Of a stretch of 64,000 nucleotides of DNA, positions 23,837 to 34,755 are shown in pieces; the first letter of the stretch is position 1; each line of letters starts with the position of its first letter. Where the stretch lies: NCBI RefSeq assembly GCF_014042015.1, contig NZ_CP059493.1:1798001-1862000 (forward strand). Reading direction: 5' to 3'. The DNA is from Actinotalea sp. JY-7876 (GTDB lineage: Bacteria > Actinomycetota > Actinomycetes > Actinomycetales > Cellulomonadaceae). The notes beneath the pieces are model-generated. The model was given only the letters and a program-made list of their open reading frames with translations. It searched no databases and was not told the origin of the DNA. A program made the translations under genes and the position numbers.

Positions 23837-25204
23837 TCAGCGGTCGTGGAGGATCTGGCGGATGCGGGCCAGGCGGGCCGTGACGTCGCGCTCGTAGCCC
23901 CGGTCCGTGGGCTCGTAGTAGCGGGCGCCGTCGAGCTCGTCGGGCGCGTACTGCTGGGCCGCCACGGCGTGCGGCTGGTCGTGGGCGTACCGGTAGCCCT
24001 GACCGTGGCCGATCTTCTGCGCCCCGGCGTAGTGCGCGTCGCGCAGGTGGGGCGGCACCGTCCCGACCTTGCCGGCCCGGACGTCGGCGATCGCGGCGTC
24101 GATCGCCTTGTACGACGCGTTGGACTTCGGTGCCGTCGCCACGTGCACGACGGCCTCCGCCAGGATGATCCGCGCCTCCGGCATGCCGATGAGCGCGACG
24201 GCCTGCGCCGCGGCCACGGCGGTCTGCAGCGCCGACGGGTCCGCCATGCCGACCTCCTCGGCCGCCGCGATGACGATGCGTCGCGCGATGAACCGCGGGT
24301 CCTCCCCCGCCACGACCATGCGCGCCAGGTAGTGCAGTGCCGCGTCGACGTCGGAGCCGCGCATCGACTTGATGAACGCGCTGATGACGTCGTAGTGCTG
24401 GTCCCCGGCGCGGTCGTAGCGGACCGCCGCGACGTCGATGGCGCTCTCGACGGTCGCGAGGTCGACGACGGCGACGTCACCGCCCCGGTGCGCCTCGAGG
24501 GCCGCACCGGCCGCCGCCTCGAGGATGGTCAGCGCCTTGCGCGCGTCGCCGCCCGCGAGCCGCAGGAGGTGCTCCTCGGCGTCCTCGGCCAGCTCCACGC
24601 TCCCCCCGAGCCCGCGCTCGTCCGCCACCGCACGCCGGACCAGCGTGCGGACGTCGTCGGTCGTGAGGGGACGCAGGGTCAGCAGGAGCGAGCGCGACAG
24701 CAGGGGCGAGTTCACCGAGAAGCTCGGGTTCTCCGTGGTCGCCGCCACCAGCGTGACCCAGCGGTTCTCGACGCTGGGCAGGAGCGCGTCCTGCTGCGTC
24801 GTGGAGAAGCGGTGCACCTCGTCGATGAACAGGACGGTCTCGGCGCCGCCCGTCGCGAGGCGCCGCCGGGCGTCTTCGACGACTGCCCGCACGTCCTTGA
24901 CGCCGGACGTCACGCCCGAGAGCTCGACGAACCGGCGGCCCGACGTCGCCGCGACGAGGTAGGCGAGCGTCGTCTTGCCCGTCCCGGGCGGCCCCCAGAG
25001 CACGACCGACGACGGCGCGGCACGGCGCGAGGCGTCGTCCGCGGGCTCGACGAGGCGCCGCAGCGGGGAGCCGGGCGCGAGGAGGTGCTGCTGGCCGGCC
25101 ACCTCGGCGAGCACGCGCGGCCGCATCCGCACGGCGAGCGGTGTGCTGCTGCTGACGCCCGGGAGCCCCTGCCCCGTGGAGGTGGTGGCGTCGAACAGGT
25201 CCAT
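23837..25204 (-). CDS. rarA: Replication-associated recombination protein A (MgsA/RarA AAA+ ATPase)
   Basis: Clamp-loader-like ATPase that acts at stalled replication forks. 455 residues. N-terminal [16 protein letters not shown], Walker [11 protein letters not shown] near residue 72, Walker [11 protein letters not shown], sensor 1 [10 protein letters not shown] and a C-terminal tetramerisation domain with [25 protein letters not shown] and [14 protein letters not shown]. The ATG at 25204 follows a TAGGCT box by six bases, suggesting a leaderless mRNA. Confidence 0.96.
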   Translation of the reverse strand: MDLFDATTSTGQGLPGVSSSTPLAVRMRPRVLAEVAGQQHLLAPGSPLRRLVEPADDASRRAAPSSVVLWGPPGTGKTTLAYLVAATSGRRFVELSGVTSGVKDVRAVVEDARRRLATGGAETVLFIDEVHRFSTTQQDALLPSVENRWVTLVAATTENPSFSVNSPLLSRSLLLTLRPLTTDDVRTLVRRAVADERGLGGSVELAEDAEEHLLRLAGGDARKALTILEAAAGAALEAHRGGDVAVVDLATVESAIDVAAVRYDRAGDQHYDVISAFIKSMRGSDVDAALHYLARMVVAGEDPRFIARRIVIAAAEEVGMADPSALQTAVAAAQAVALIGMPEARIILAEAVVHVATAPKSNASYKAIDAAIADVRAGKVGTVPPHLRDAHYAGAQKIGHGQGYRYAHDQPHAVAAQQYAPDELDGARYYEPTDRGYERDVTARLARIRQILHDR

Positions 25205-25210
25205 GCCCGG

Positions 25211-25216
25211 AGCCTA
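25211..25216 (-). promoter_or_regulatory. -10 box of a probably leaderless rarA mRNA
   Basis: Minus strand TAGGCT, then six bases, then the rarA ATG. This spacing places the transcription start at or next to the A of ATG. No ribosome-binding site is present. Confidence 0.4.
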
Positions 25217-25314
25217 CGCACGCGACCGGTGCCGGCGTGCCGCAGCCAGGGCCGGGACGCACCTCACGGCGGCTCGCGGTGCGTGGTGGTGCGCGAGCCT
25301 GGGATGCTGGCCGT

Positions 25315-27546
25315 GTGTTCGACACCCTCGGCCGCGTCATCGCGCGTCACCCACGTCGCACGATCGTCGTCTGGGCGGTCCTCGCCGTGCTCTGCTTCGC
25401 CCTCGCGCTCGTCGGGGTCGGCGGGCAGAACCTCTTCGAGCGCCTGTCGACGGGCGCCCCGCAGGTGCCGGGCTCCGAGAGCGCGCAGGCGGACGACATC
25501 CTCGCCGACGCCGCCACCACGGGGCCGAGCCTGACGCTCGCCGTCGAACGCATCGACCCGCTCGCGCCCGACGTCGCCGAGCCGCTCGCCGCGGCACGCG
25601 AGGAGCTGCTGGCGATCGACGGGGTCGGGGCCGTGATCGACCCCTACATGCTCCCGGAGGGCCCGCAGAGCCCGGCCGTCGCCCCGCTGCTCGCGGCCGA
25701 CGGCGAGGGCTTCCTCGTCGTCGTCGAGCTCGAGCCCGACCTGAGCGAGACCCGCCAGGACACGGCGCTCGCCGAGGTGCAGGACCGGCTCGAGGGCCTC
25801 GTCGGCGCCCTGGCCGACGTCGACCCGGACGTCACCGGGCAGGTGGGCGGCACGTCCCTGATCTTCGAGGAGATCACGGGGCAGGTCGAGAAGGACCTCG
25901 CGACGGGCGAGGCCGTGGCGCTGCCCATCGCGCTGCTGGTCATGGTGCTCGTGTTCGGCGGCTTCCTGTCCGCCGCGATGCCCATGGCGGGCGCGATCGC
26001 CTCGATCGCCGGCGGCCTCGGCGCGGTCTACGGGCTGTCGCACTGGCTCGACATGGACTCCTCGGTCGTCAACGTCGTGACCCTGCTCGGCCTCGGGCTC
26101 TCCATCGACTACGGCCTGCTGATCGTGTCCCGCTTCCGCGAGGAGCTGTCCGCCCTCGACGAGCCCACCACCGGGCGCCGGCGCCGCGGGCGGGGCGACC
26201 CCGCGGTCGAGGCCGCCCTGCGCCGCACCATGCAGACGGCGGGGCGCACCGTGGCGTTCTCGGCGCTCACCGTGGCGATCTCGATCCTCGGCCTGGTCGT
26301 CTTCGAGCCGGCGATCCTGCGCGCCTTCGGCTCGGCGGGCGTCGCCGTGATCCTCGTGGCCGTCTCGACGGCCCTCACCCTCGTGCCCGCCCTGCTGGTG
26401 CTCGCGGGGCGCCGGCTCGTGCGCCCGGGCCTGATCAGCCGCGTCCCCGGCCTGCGCCGCGTCCTGGAGCGCACGGGCGACGTCGTCTCGGAGGAGGGCG
26501 TCTTCTCACGCCTCGCCGCGTGGGTGCAGCGCCGGCCCTGGCTCGTGCTGGTCGGGAGCATCGCGGTCCTGGGGCTGCTCGCGTCGCCGGCCGCGCACAT
26601 GGAGCTCCGCAACTCCACGGTGGAGCTCCTCCCCCGCAACTCCGACCAGCGCGCGTACGTCCAGACGATCGGCGAGAACTACCCCGCCTCGGCGACGCCC
26701 GCGGTCGTGGTGGTCGCCCAGGGCCCGCTCGAGGAGGTCGCCGCGTGGGCCGAGGGCCTCGCGGAGCTGGACGAGGTCGCCTCCGTGGACCCGCCGGCGC
26801 CGACCGGCGCCTACGTGGTCGTGGGCGTCCGCCCGGACACCGACGACGCCGGCGGAGCGGTCGCCCGCGCCGTCGTCGACGAGGTGCGGGCCGTCGACGC
26901 GCCCTTCCCCGTCTGGGTCACCGGGCAGGCGGCCAACCAGATCGACTTCACCGGCGCCCTCGCCGACCGCGCACCGTGGGCCGCCGGCATCGTGGTGCTG
27001 GCCACCTTCGTGCTGCTGTTCCTCATGACCGGGTCGCTGGTCATCCCGCTCAAGGCGCTGCTGACCAATGCGCTCTCGCTGCTCGCCTCGCTCGGCGTGC
27101 TCGTGTGGGTGTTCCAGGACGGCCACCTCGCCGACCTGCTGCGGTTCACGCCGACGGGCGGGATCGAGACGTACGTCGTGGCGCTCGTCATCGCGTTCGG
27201 CTTCGGCCTCGCGATGGACTACGAGGTGTTCCTGCTCTCGCGGATCAAGGAGCTGTGGGACGGCGGTGCCACCAACGACGACGCCGTGCGCCTCGGGCTG
27301 CAGCGGTCCGGCCGGATCATCACGTCCGCCGCGCTGATCATCATCGTGGTGTTCGCCGGCTTCGTGGTCGGCGAGCTGCTGGTGATCAAGGAGGTGGGCT
27401 TCTCGCTCGCCGTCGCCGTGCTCATCGACGCGACCCTGGTCCGGATGCTGCTCGTCCCGGCCACCATGACGCTGCTCGGGAAGTACAACTGGTGGGCCCC
27501 CGGTCCCCTGCGGCGCCTCCAGCAGCGCGTCGACCTCGCCCACTGA
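25315..27546 (+). CDS. MMPL/RND-family membrane transporter
   Basis: 743 residues. Two repeats, each with a first helix, a periplasmic-type loop and a five-helix bundle: helix 1 at about 14-36 (RTIVVWAVLAVLCFALALVG) and a second set starting near 405. The conserved loops GLGLSIDYGLLIVSRFREEL (about 260) and GFGLAMDYEVFLLSRIKELW (about 630) hold the Asp-Tyr pairs that relay protons in MMPL proteins. Substrate unknown; lipids, siderophores and drugs are known cargoes in the family. GTG at 25315 fits the first helix. A small membrane protein follows 9 bases later. Confidence 0.9.
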   Translation: MFDTLGRVIARHPRRTIVVWAVLAVLCFALALVGVGGQNLFERLSTGAPQVPGSESAQADDILADAATTGPSLTLAVERIDPLAPDVAEPLAAAREELLAIDGVGAVIDPYMLPEGPQSPAVAPLLAADGEGFLVVVELEPDLSETRQDTALAEVQDRLEGLVGALADVDPDVTGQVGGTSLIFEEITGQVEKDLATGEAVALPIALLVMVLVFGGFLSAAMPMAGAIASIAGGLGAVYGLSHWLDMDSSVVNVVTLLGLGLSIDYGLLIVSRFREELSALDEPTTGRRRRGRGDPAVEAALRRTMQTAGRTVAFSALTVAISILGLVVFEPAILRAFGSAGVAVILVAVSTALTLVPALLVLAGRRLVRPGLISRVPGLRRVLERTGDVVSEEGVFSRLAAWVQRRPWLVLVGSIAVLGLLASPAAHMELRNSTVELLPRNSDQRAYVQTIGENYPASATPAVVVVAQGPLEEVAAWAEGLAELDEVASVDPPAPTGAYVVVGVRPDTDDAGGAVARAVVDEVRAVDAPFPVWVTGQAANQIDFTGALADRAPWAAGIVVLATFVLLFLMTGSLVIPLKALLTNALSLLASLGVLVWVFQDGHLADLLRFTPTGGIETYVVALVIAFGFGLAMDYEVFLLSRIKELWDGGATNDDAVRLGLQRSGRIITSAALIIIVVFAGFVVGELLVIKEVGFSLAVAVLIDATLVRMLLVPATMTLLGKYNWWAPGPLRRLQQRVDLAH

Positions 27547-27554
27547 GGAGTCCC

Positions 27555-27881
27555 GTGCCCACGCCCGAGACGCCACCCCGTTTCGGCGCCCGCCTGCTGC
27601 TGGCCGGCGTCCTGACGCTCTGGGCCGGGCTCCACGCGACCACCATGCTCGTCGCTGCCCTCCGCGGCGGGGAACCCCTGGACGCCATGCGGTGGTGGTC
27701 GACGGGGCTCGTCACCGCGGGCCTGGCGGCAGCCGCCGTGTGGGCGTGGAGGCGGGTCGCCACCGCACGCGGCTCGGGCGGCCCCCGGCCCGGCACGAGC
27801 GACGCGTCCGGTCCCACGGACGCCGGACGCCCCCGTCACCGCGGGTTCAGCGGCGAGATCGAGCCGCCGCGCCGCTGGTGA
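27555..27881 (+). CDS. Small two-helix membrane protein
   Basis: 108 residues with two predicted membrane helices (LLLAGVLTLWAGLHATTMLVAAL and LVTAGLAAAAVWAWR) and a charged, Pro/Gly-rich tail. GAGGAG ends 5 bases before the GTG start, and the gene follows the MMPL gene by 8 bases, so they are cotranscribed. Not recognised as a family. It could be an accessory subunit of the transporter, by position only. Confidence 0.6.
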   Translation: MPTPETPPRFGARLLLAGVLTLWAGLHATTMLVAALRGGEPLDAMRWWSTGLVTAGLAAAAVWAWRRVATARGSGGPRPGTSDASGPTDAGRPRHRGFSGEIEPPRRW

Positions 27882-27884
27882 GCC

Positions 27885-28631
27885 TCAGGTCGGTGGGCGG
27901 CGCGCACCGAGCGGGCCGAAGGACGCGAACTCCGCCTCGGTGACGAAGCCCAGGCGCTCGTACAGGCGCCGGGCCACGTCGTTGTCGGCGAACATGCCCA
28001 GGGACACCCAGGTGGCGCCCTCGCGCAGGCCCGCGCGCGTCACCGCGGCCGTGAGGGCGGCGCCCAGGCCCCGGGACCGCGCCTCGGGCCGCACCCCGAG
28101 CCCGTGCAGGTGCCAGGAGTGGTCGTCGTCGTTCCGGCCGCCGCGCAGCGCCGCGCCGACGACGCCGACCAGCCGGTGGCCGTCGCGCACGCCGTACCAG
28201 GCGGCCTCCTCGTGCCCGAGCGGGTCGGCGGTCGTGCCGGGGTTCGCTGCGGCGAGGCACGCGCGGATCGCCGCGTCGTCGGCGCGCGGGTCCAGGCGCG
28301 CGACGACGTCCTCGGCGTCCGTGCGGGGCGGCTCCGCCTCGGTCGCCAGCCAGTCCCAGGTCGAGAACGGGGCGAGACCCAGGCGGTCCAGCACCGCGGG
28401 GTCGACGTCGTCGCCGCGCGGCAGGCTCATCCAGCCGACAGCCGTGTCCGCGCCGGCGGCGGACCGCCGCGCGACCCGGTCGCGCACCAGCTCGCGGGCC
28501 GCGTGCGCGTCGCCGCGGGCCAGGAGCGTCGTGCGCTGCTCGCGCACGACGGCGACGAGCACCGCGTCGCGCGGGTCGGGTGACGTCTCGACCTCGACTG
28601 TCGCCCAGCGCACCCGGTCGCCCAGGAGCAT
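27885..28631 (-). CDS. GNAT-family N-acetyltransferase
   Basis: About 248 residues. The C-terminal 110 residues form a GNAT domain: HLHGLGVRPEARSRGLGAAL is motif A with the acetyl-CoA loop, and WVSLGMFADNDVARRLYERLGFV is motif B. The N-terminal half is a weaker, probably degenerate GNAT-like domain. The start is uncertain: the frame is open far upstream inside aspS, and ATG at 28631 is the first good codon. It is convergent with the two-helix protein gene, with three bases between. Substrate unknown. Confidence 0.75.
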   Translation of the reverse strand: MLLGDRVRWATVEVETSPDPRDAVLVAVVREQRTTLLARGDAHAARELVRDRVARRSAAGADTAVGWMSLPRGDDVDPAVLDRLGLAPFSTWDWLATEAEPPRTDAEDVVARLDPRADDAAIRACLAAANPGTTADPLGHEEAAWYGVRDGHRLVGVVGAALRGGRNDDDHSWHLHGLGVRPEARSRGLGAALTAAVTRAGLREGATWVSLGMFADNDVARRLYERLGFVTEAEFASFGPLGARRPPT

Positions 28632-28678
28632 CCGGTCCTGGCGCCAGGCGGGGCCGAAGGCGTCGGCGCCGACCCCGG

Positions 28679-30523
<1,845 letters not shown>

Positions 30524-30591
30524 GGTCGTCCTTCCAGACGGGTTCTGCGGTACGGGTGGTGCGCGTGGGCCGACGTCGTCGGGCCCCGACG

Positions 30592-30597
30592 AGTCTA
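30592..30597 (-). promoter_or_regulatory. -10 candidate for aspS
   Basis: TAGACT on the minus strand, 68 bases before the aspS GTG. The same hexamer precedes yajC, rsh and the PPIase gene. Confidence 0.35.
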
Positions 30598-30650
30598 GTG
30601 GCGGGCCACGCGGCAGACTGGCGCTCGCCCCACGTCACCAGGAGGAACCC

Positions 30651-31115
30651 ATGGCCCGCCGCATCGCCACCGCCGACCGCGTCGACCGCGAGCAGCTGCT
30701 CGAGTTCCTGCGCCCGCGCCACCACGCCGTCCTGCTCACCCGCCGGCGCGACGGCAGCCCGCAGATGTCACCCGTCACCTGCGGCGTGGACGACGCCGGG
30801 CGCGTGGTCGTCTCGACCTACCCGGACCGCGCGAAGGCGGTCAACGCCCGCCGGGACCCCGCCGTGAGCCTGTGTGTGGTCTCGGACGACTGGGACCCGT
30901 GGGTCCAGGTCGACGGCACCGCCGAGGTGCTCGACCTGCCGGACTCCGTCGAACCGCTCGTCGAGTACTACCGCAACATCGCGGGCGAGCACCCGGACTG
31001 GGACGAGTACCGCCGGGCGATGGTCGACCAGGGCAAGTCGATCATCCGGGTCACGATCGAGCGGTGGGGCCCCGTCGCCACCGGCGGCTTCCCGGCGCGG
31101 CTCGCGCAGTCCTGA
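30651..31115 (+). CDS. PPOX-class (F420/flavin-dependent) oxidoreductase
   Basis: 154 residues, the pyridoxamine-5'-phosphate-oxidase-like split beta barrel. LEFLRPRHHAVLLTRRRDGSP, SPVTCGVDDAGRVVVST and KAVNARRDPAVSLCVV are the typical barrel strands, and GTAEVLDLPD follows. Actinobacterial members bind F420 or flavin, but the sequence does not settle which. A strong AGGAGG precedes the ATG at 30651. It is followed by a 65-residue acidic protein gene and is divergent from aspS. Confidence 0.82.
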   Translation: MARRIATADRVDREQLLEFLRPRHHAVLLTRRRDGSPQMSPVTCGVDDAGRVVVSTYPDRAKAVNARRDPAVSLCVVSDDWDPWVQVDGTAEVLDLPDSVEPLVEYYRNIAGEHPDWDEYRRAMVDQGKSIIRVTIERWGPVATGGFPARLAQS

Positions 31116-31177
31116 CACCCGCGGACGGTTCGCCCCCAGGACGCGCGCGGTTCGCGGGCCGGACGCACCATGGGGAG

Positions 31178-31375
31178 ATGAGCGAGCACACGAGCACGGG
31201 ACACGACGCGACGAGCGAGCCGGGCGGGGCCGACGAGGTCGCCGCCGCGCACGGGGACGGCGCGTCGGCCGACACGGCGGGCATGGGCGACGAGGGCGTG
31301 GCCATCGGCCTGGGCGAGCCGTCCAGCTTCGAGCCGGAGGAGGACACAGCGCCCCTGCCGGACGAGCAGGGCTGA
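31178..31375 (+). CDS. Small acidic protein of unknown function
   Basis: 65 residues, rich in Glu, Asp, Gly and Ala and likely disordered (MSEHTSTGHDATSEPGGADE), ending EEDTAPLPDEQG. No family recognised. GGGGAG lies just before the ATG. It sits 62 bases after the PPOX gene, on the same strand, and ends 7 bases from the convergent radical SAM gene. Confidence 0.5.
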   Translation: MSEHTSTGHDATSEPGGADEVAAAHGDGASADTAGMGDEGVAIGLGEPSSFEPEEDTAPLPDEQG

Positions 31376-31382
31376 CCGCGCC

Positions 31383-32474
31383 TCAGAAGAGCGCCGGCTG
31401 CATGGGCCCGACGTCGAGCGCGGCCGGGGCGCGGTCCGCGTCCCAGCCCGCCATGCTCCCGAGCGGGTACGAGCCCTCCTCTGCTCGCACGGCACCGTCG
31501 GCGGCCCGGTGGTCCGACGTCGCGAAGCCGTGGCGCTCCAGCAGCGGCCGCAGTCGCGCGTGCAGCCAGTCCTTGTACTCGGCGGAGACGTACGCGCCCG
31601 ATCCGTAGAGCCTGCGGTAGCGACCCACGAGGTCCGGCCGCTCGGACGCGAGCCAGCGCAGGAACCACGGCTTGACCGACCCGCGCAGGTGCAGCGGCAG
31701 CGCCGTGACGCCGGTGGCGCCCGCGGCCGCGAGCTCGGTGAGGAGCGCGTCGAGGTGCTCGACGGAGTCCGTGAGCCAGGGCATGACCGGCGCGACGAGG
31801 ACGCCGCACGGCAGGCCGGCGTCGCGCAGCGCACGGATCAGGTCGAGGCGCGCTCGGGGCGTCGGGGTGCCCGGCTCCACGGACTGCTGGAGCCCGGAGT
31901 CGAGCACCGCGAGCGAGATCGCCATGCCGACCGGCACGCGGCGCTGGGCCTCGGCGAGCAGGGGGATGTCCCGTTTGAGGAGCGTGCCCTTGGTGAGGAT
32001 CGAGAACGGCGTACCGGACGACGCCAGCGCGTCGATGATCCCCGGCATCAGCCGGTAGCGGCCCTCGGCCCGCTGGTACGGGTCGGTGTTGGTCCCGAGC
32101 GCGACGTGCTCCCGGCGCCACGACGGCCGCGCCAGCTCCGCGCGCAGGACCTCGACGACGTTGGTCTTGACGACGATCTGCGTCTCGAAGTCCCGCCCCG
32201 CGTCGAGGTCGAGGTACTCGTGCGTGGGCCGGGCGAAGCAGTACACACACGCATGGAGGCATCCGCGCATCGGGTTGATCGTCCAGCGGAAGGGCATGGA
32301 CGACGCCGCAGGCACCTTGTTGAGCGCGCTCCTGGCCGCCACCTCGTGGAACGTCACCCCGGCGAAGTCCGGCGTCCGCACGCTGCGGACGAGGCCCTGG
32401 AGGGCCAGGTCCGGGCGCGCGAGGTCAGGGAGCGCGCCGTCGTCGGCGCCGATCCGCTGGCCGTCCCACCTCAT
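31383..32474 (-). CDS. Radical SAM protein, Rv2578c family
   Basis: 363 residues. The iron-sulfur site is GCLHACVYCFARPTHEYLDL (CxxxCxxC near residue 75), with RWTINPMRG upstream as in the Rv2578c/SplB-like group. ALGTNTDPYQRAEGRYRLM and SILTKGTLLKRDIPLLAE are further signatures. The C-terminal part resembles photoproduct-lyase-like proteins but lacks the characteristic C-terminal cysteine. Substrate is not known. It lies between convergent and hisS genes with 41 bases to hisS. Confidence 0.88.
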   Translation of the reverse strand: MRWDGQRIGADDGALPDLARPDLALQGLVRSVRTPDFAGVTFHEVAARSALNKVPAASSMPFRWTINPMRGCLHACVYCFARPTHEYLDLDAGRDFETQIVVKTNVVEVLRAELARPSWRREHVALGTNTDPYQRAEGRYRLMPGIIDALASSGTPFSILTKGTLLKRDIPLLAEAQRRVPVGMAISLAVLDSGLQQSVEPGTPTPRARLDLIRALRDAGLPCGVLVAPVMPWLTDSVEHLDALLTELAAAGATGVTALPLHLRGSVKPWFLRWLASERPDLVGRYRRLYGSGAYVSAEYKDWLHARLRPLLERHGFATSDHRAADGAVRAEEGSYPLGSMAGWDADRAPAALDVGPMQPALF

Positions 32475-32515
32475 GCGAGGCAGTCGAACACGCGTTCGAC
32501 CGCCTCGTCAAGCGG

Positions 32516-33886
32516 TCACTCCGTGGCGGCGACGCGCGGCAGCAGGTCCTCGGCGGGCGGGGCCCACACGGCGGCGTCGGCGTCGACCTGCTCGCCGCTG
32601 CGGATGTCCTTGACCTGGTCGACGGCCTGCGGCTCGGCGGAGGGGTCGGCCGGGAACCAGACGAACGGGATGCCCCGCCGGTCCGCGTGCCGGATCTGCT
32701 TGCCGAACTTCGCGGCCGCGGGCGCCACCTCGACCGGGATGCCGCGGGCCCGCAGCGCGACCGCGACCGCGTCGCTCGCCGCACGCGTCTCCTCGGAGGT
32801 GACCGCGACGAGCACCGCGCTCGGCACCGACCGCGTGGCACGGACGAGGCCGCCCGCGAGCAGGCGCGAGACCAGCCGCGAGACGCCGACCGACAGGCCG
32901 ACACCCGGGTAGGTGTTCGCGCCGTCGGACGCGAGCGCGTCGTAGCGACCGCCCGAGCAGATCGACCCCAGGTCCTCGTGCCCCACCAGCACGGTCTCGT
33001 AGACGGACCCGGTGTAGTAGTCCAGGCCGCGGGCGATCTTGAGGTCGGCGACGATCACGCCGCGCGCGCGCCGCGCCGCCGAGGCCATGAGGGCGCCGAG
33101 CTCGGCGAGCCCTTGGTCGAGCAGCTCTCCCCCGGCACCGTGGCGCTCGGCGAGCCCTCGCACGTCCTGCACCACCGACTCGTCCTCACCGCGCACCGCG
33201 GCGAGCTCGAGCATCGCGGCCGCCTGGGCGTCGTCGGCACCCGCCTGGTCGCGCAGGAGCGTCGCGACGGCGTCGGCGCCGATCTTGTCGAGCTTGTCGA
33301 GCGAGCGGAGCACCGGCTCCACGTCCGCGAGGCCCAGGCCGAGCGCGAAGCCCTCCATGACCCGGCGGTTGTTGACGAGGATCCGCACGGGCGGCACGCC
33401 GACGTCGCGCAGCGCGGCGAACGCCTCCGCGATGACCAGCGGGAGCTCCACCTCCAGGTGATAGGGCAGCTCGCCCTGGCCGACGACGTCGATGTCCGCC
33501 TGCGTGAACTCGCGGAAGCGCCCCTCCTGCGGGCGCTCGCCGCGCCAGACCTTCTGGATCTGGTAGCGGCGGAAGGGGAAGGCGAGCTTCCCGGCGTTCT
33601 CGAGCACGTACCGCGCGAAGGGCACCGTGAGGTCGAAGTGCAGTCCCAGGCCCGCGCCCTCGCCGCCGGCGGCCGGGTCCTCCTGGAGCCGGTGCAGCGT
33701 GTAGACCTCCTTGGAGGTCTCGCCCTTGCGCAGGAGCTGGTCGAGCGGCTCGACCGCGCGGGTCTCGATGCCGGCGAACCCGTGGAGCTCGAACGTGCGC
33801 CGCAGGACGTCGAGCACGTGCTGCTCGACCAGGCGCTCCGCGGGGAGCCACTCGGGGAAACCGGACAGGGGTGTGGGACGGGCCAT
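32516..33886 (-). CDS. hisS: Histidyl-tRNA synthetase
   Basis: 456 residues, class II. Motif 1 begins PLSGFPEWLP and ends in LHGFAGIETRAVEPL; motif 2 is YQIQKVWRGERPQEGRFREF; the histidine A loop is GLDYYTGSVYET (about 290). Motif 3 reads GVGLSVGVSRL. The C-terminal anticodon domain contains SAVLVAVTSEETRAAS. The ATG start is 8 bases after TAGGAT, and that hexamer overlaps the stop codon of the upstream MBL gene, which suggests a leaderless internal promoter. Confidence 0.96.
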   Translation of the reverse strand: MARPTPLSGFPEWLPAERLVEQHVLDVLRRTFELHGFAGIETRAVEPLDQLLRKGETSKEVYTLHRLQEDPAAGGEGAGLGLHFDLTVPFARYVLENAGKLAFPFRRYQIQKVWRGERPQEGRFREFTQADIDVVGQGELPYHLEVELPLVIAEAFAALRDVGVPPVRILVNNRRVMEGFALGLGLADVEPVLRSLDKLDKIGADAVATLLRDQAGADDAQAAAMLELAAVRGEDESVVQDVRGLAERHGAGGELLDQGLAELGALMASAARRARGVIVADLKIARGLDYYTGSVYETVLVGHEDLGSICSGGRYDALASDGANTYPGVGLSVGVSRLVSRLLAGGLVRATRSVPSAVLVAVTSEETRAASDAVAVALRARGIPVEVAPAAAKFGKQIRHADRRGIPFVWFPADPSAEPQAVDQVKDIRSGEQVDADAAVWAPPAEDLLPRVAATE

Positions 33887-33894
33887 GGTGCCCG

Positions 33895-33900
33895 ATCCTA
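33895..33900 (-). promoter_or_regulatory. -10 box of a probably leaderless hisS mRNA
   Basis: TAGGAT followed by eight bases and the hisS ATG. The first three bases of the hexamer are the TAG stop codon of the MBL gene. Confidence 0.38.
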
Positions 33901-34596
33901 GGTCGCGCGCAGGTACGGGTTGGTCGCCAGCTCCACCGCGATGGTCGACGTCCCGCCGTGCCCGGGGTGGATGACCGTCGCCGGGTCGAGGCGGGCGAGC
34001 CGGCTCAGGGTGCGCGCCATGGCGTCGCCGTCGCCTCCGGGCAGGTCGGTGCGACCCATCGTCCCCGCGAAGAGGACGTCGCCGGTCAGGGCAGCCGGGA
34101 CCCCGTCGTCACCGGTCACGAGGTAGACGGTCGATCCCTGCGTGTGACCGGGGCTGTGCAGCGCTCGGAGCTCCACGGCGGCGTCGCCGCGGCCGACGAC
34201 GAGCGGCACCGGCTCGCCCGGGTCGGCGGCGAAGGTCACGACGTCGCGCGGCGCCGGCGGCGCGCCGCCGGCCAAGGCTGCGAGCTGGTCACCGAGCGGT
34301 CCCAGGGACCCGAACGGGTCCTCGAGGCGGTACGCGTCCTCGACGTGCACGTGCACCGCGACGCCGAGGCGCTCCCCCAGCTGCGCCGCGTCCCACGTGT
34401 GATCGACGTGACCGTGGGTCAGGAGCACGCCCGCGGGCCGCCAGCCCTCCCGCTCGACGAGCGCGACGACGTCGTCGGCGACGCCCGCTCCCGGGTCGAC
34501 GACCACGCAGCGGTCGTCGTCGACGAGCACGTGGCAGCAGGCGCCCAGCAGGGGGGCGACGAGGGTCCGCAGGATCACGTCCTCGAGCCTAGCCAC
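33898..34596 (-). CDS. MBL-fold metallo-hydrolase (glyoxalase II-like)
   Basis: 232 residues. The metal ligands are THGHVDHTWD (HxHxDH, about residue 60), LHSPGHTQGS (about 140), the aspartate in LTGDVLFAGTMGRTDLPG (about 168) and IHPGHGG (about 210). This is the full binuclear set of the glyoxalase II/persulfide dioxygenase group. Exact substrate unknown. The gene lies just upstream of hisS, a common actinobacterial neighbourhood. GTG at 34596 was used; GTG six codons later is also possible. Confidence 0.85.
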   Translation of the reverse strand: MARLEDVILRTLVAPLLGACCHVLVDDDRCVVVDPGAGVADDVVALVEREGWRPAGVLLTHGHVDHTWDAAQLGERLGVAVHVHVEDAYRLEDPFGSLGPLGDQLAALAGGAPPAPRDVVTFAADPGEPVPLVVGRGDAAVELRALHSPGHTQGSTVYLVTGDDGVPAALTGDVLFAGTMGRTDLPGGDGDAMARTLSRLARLDPATVIHPGHGGTSTIAVELATNPYLRAT

Positions 34597-34660
34597 GGAC
34601 CGAGACCGGACCGTGACGTGCGGGGCCCCGTCCGCCGGGCTGAGGCGCTCCCCTGCTGCC

Positions 34661-34666
34661 TAGACT
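34661..34666 (+). promoter_or_regulatory. -10 candidate for the PPIase-DUF349 operon
   Basis: TAGACT on the plus strand, 89 bases before the chosen GTG start of the PPIase gene. Confidence 0.33.
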
Positions 34667-34755
34667 GTCCGCGGCCCGACGACGCGCGGGTGATCATGCG
34701 GCTCGGTCCCCGGGCCGCTCGTGCGGGCCCCCGCGCGCGAGAGACGGGAGTGGTG

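Noticed and set aside
25240-25295. Operator-like palindrome between rarA and the MMPL gene
   Set aside because: ACGCACCTC and GCGGTGCGT pair only partly; too weak to claim a regulator site.
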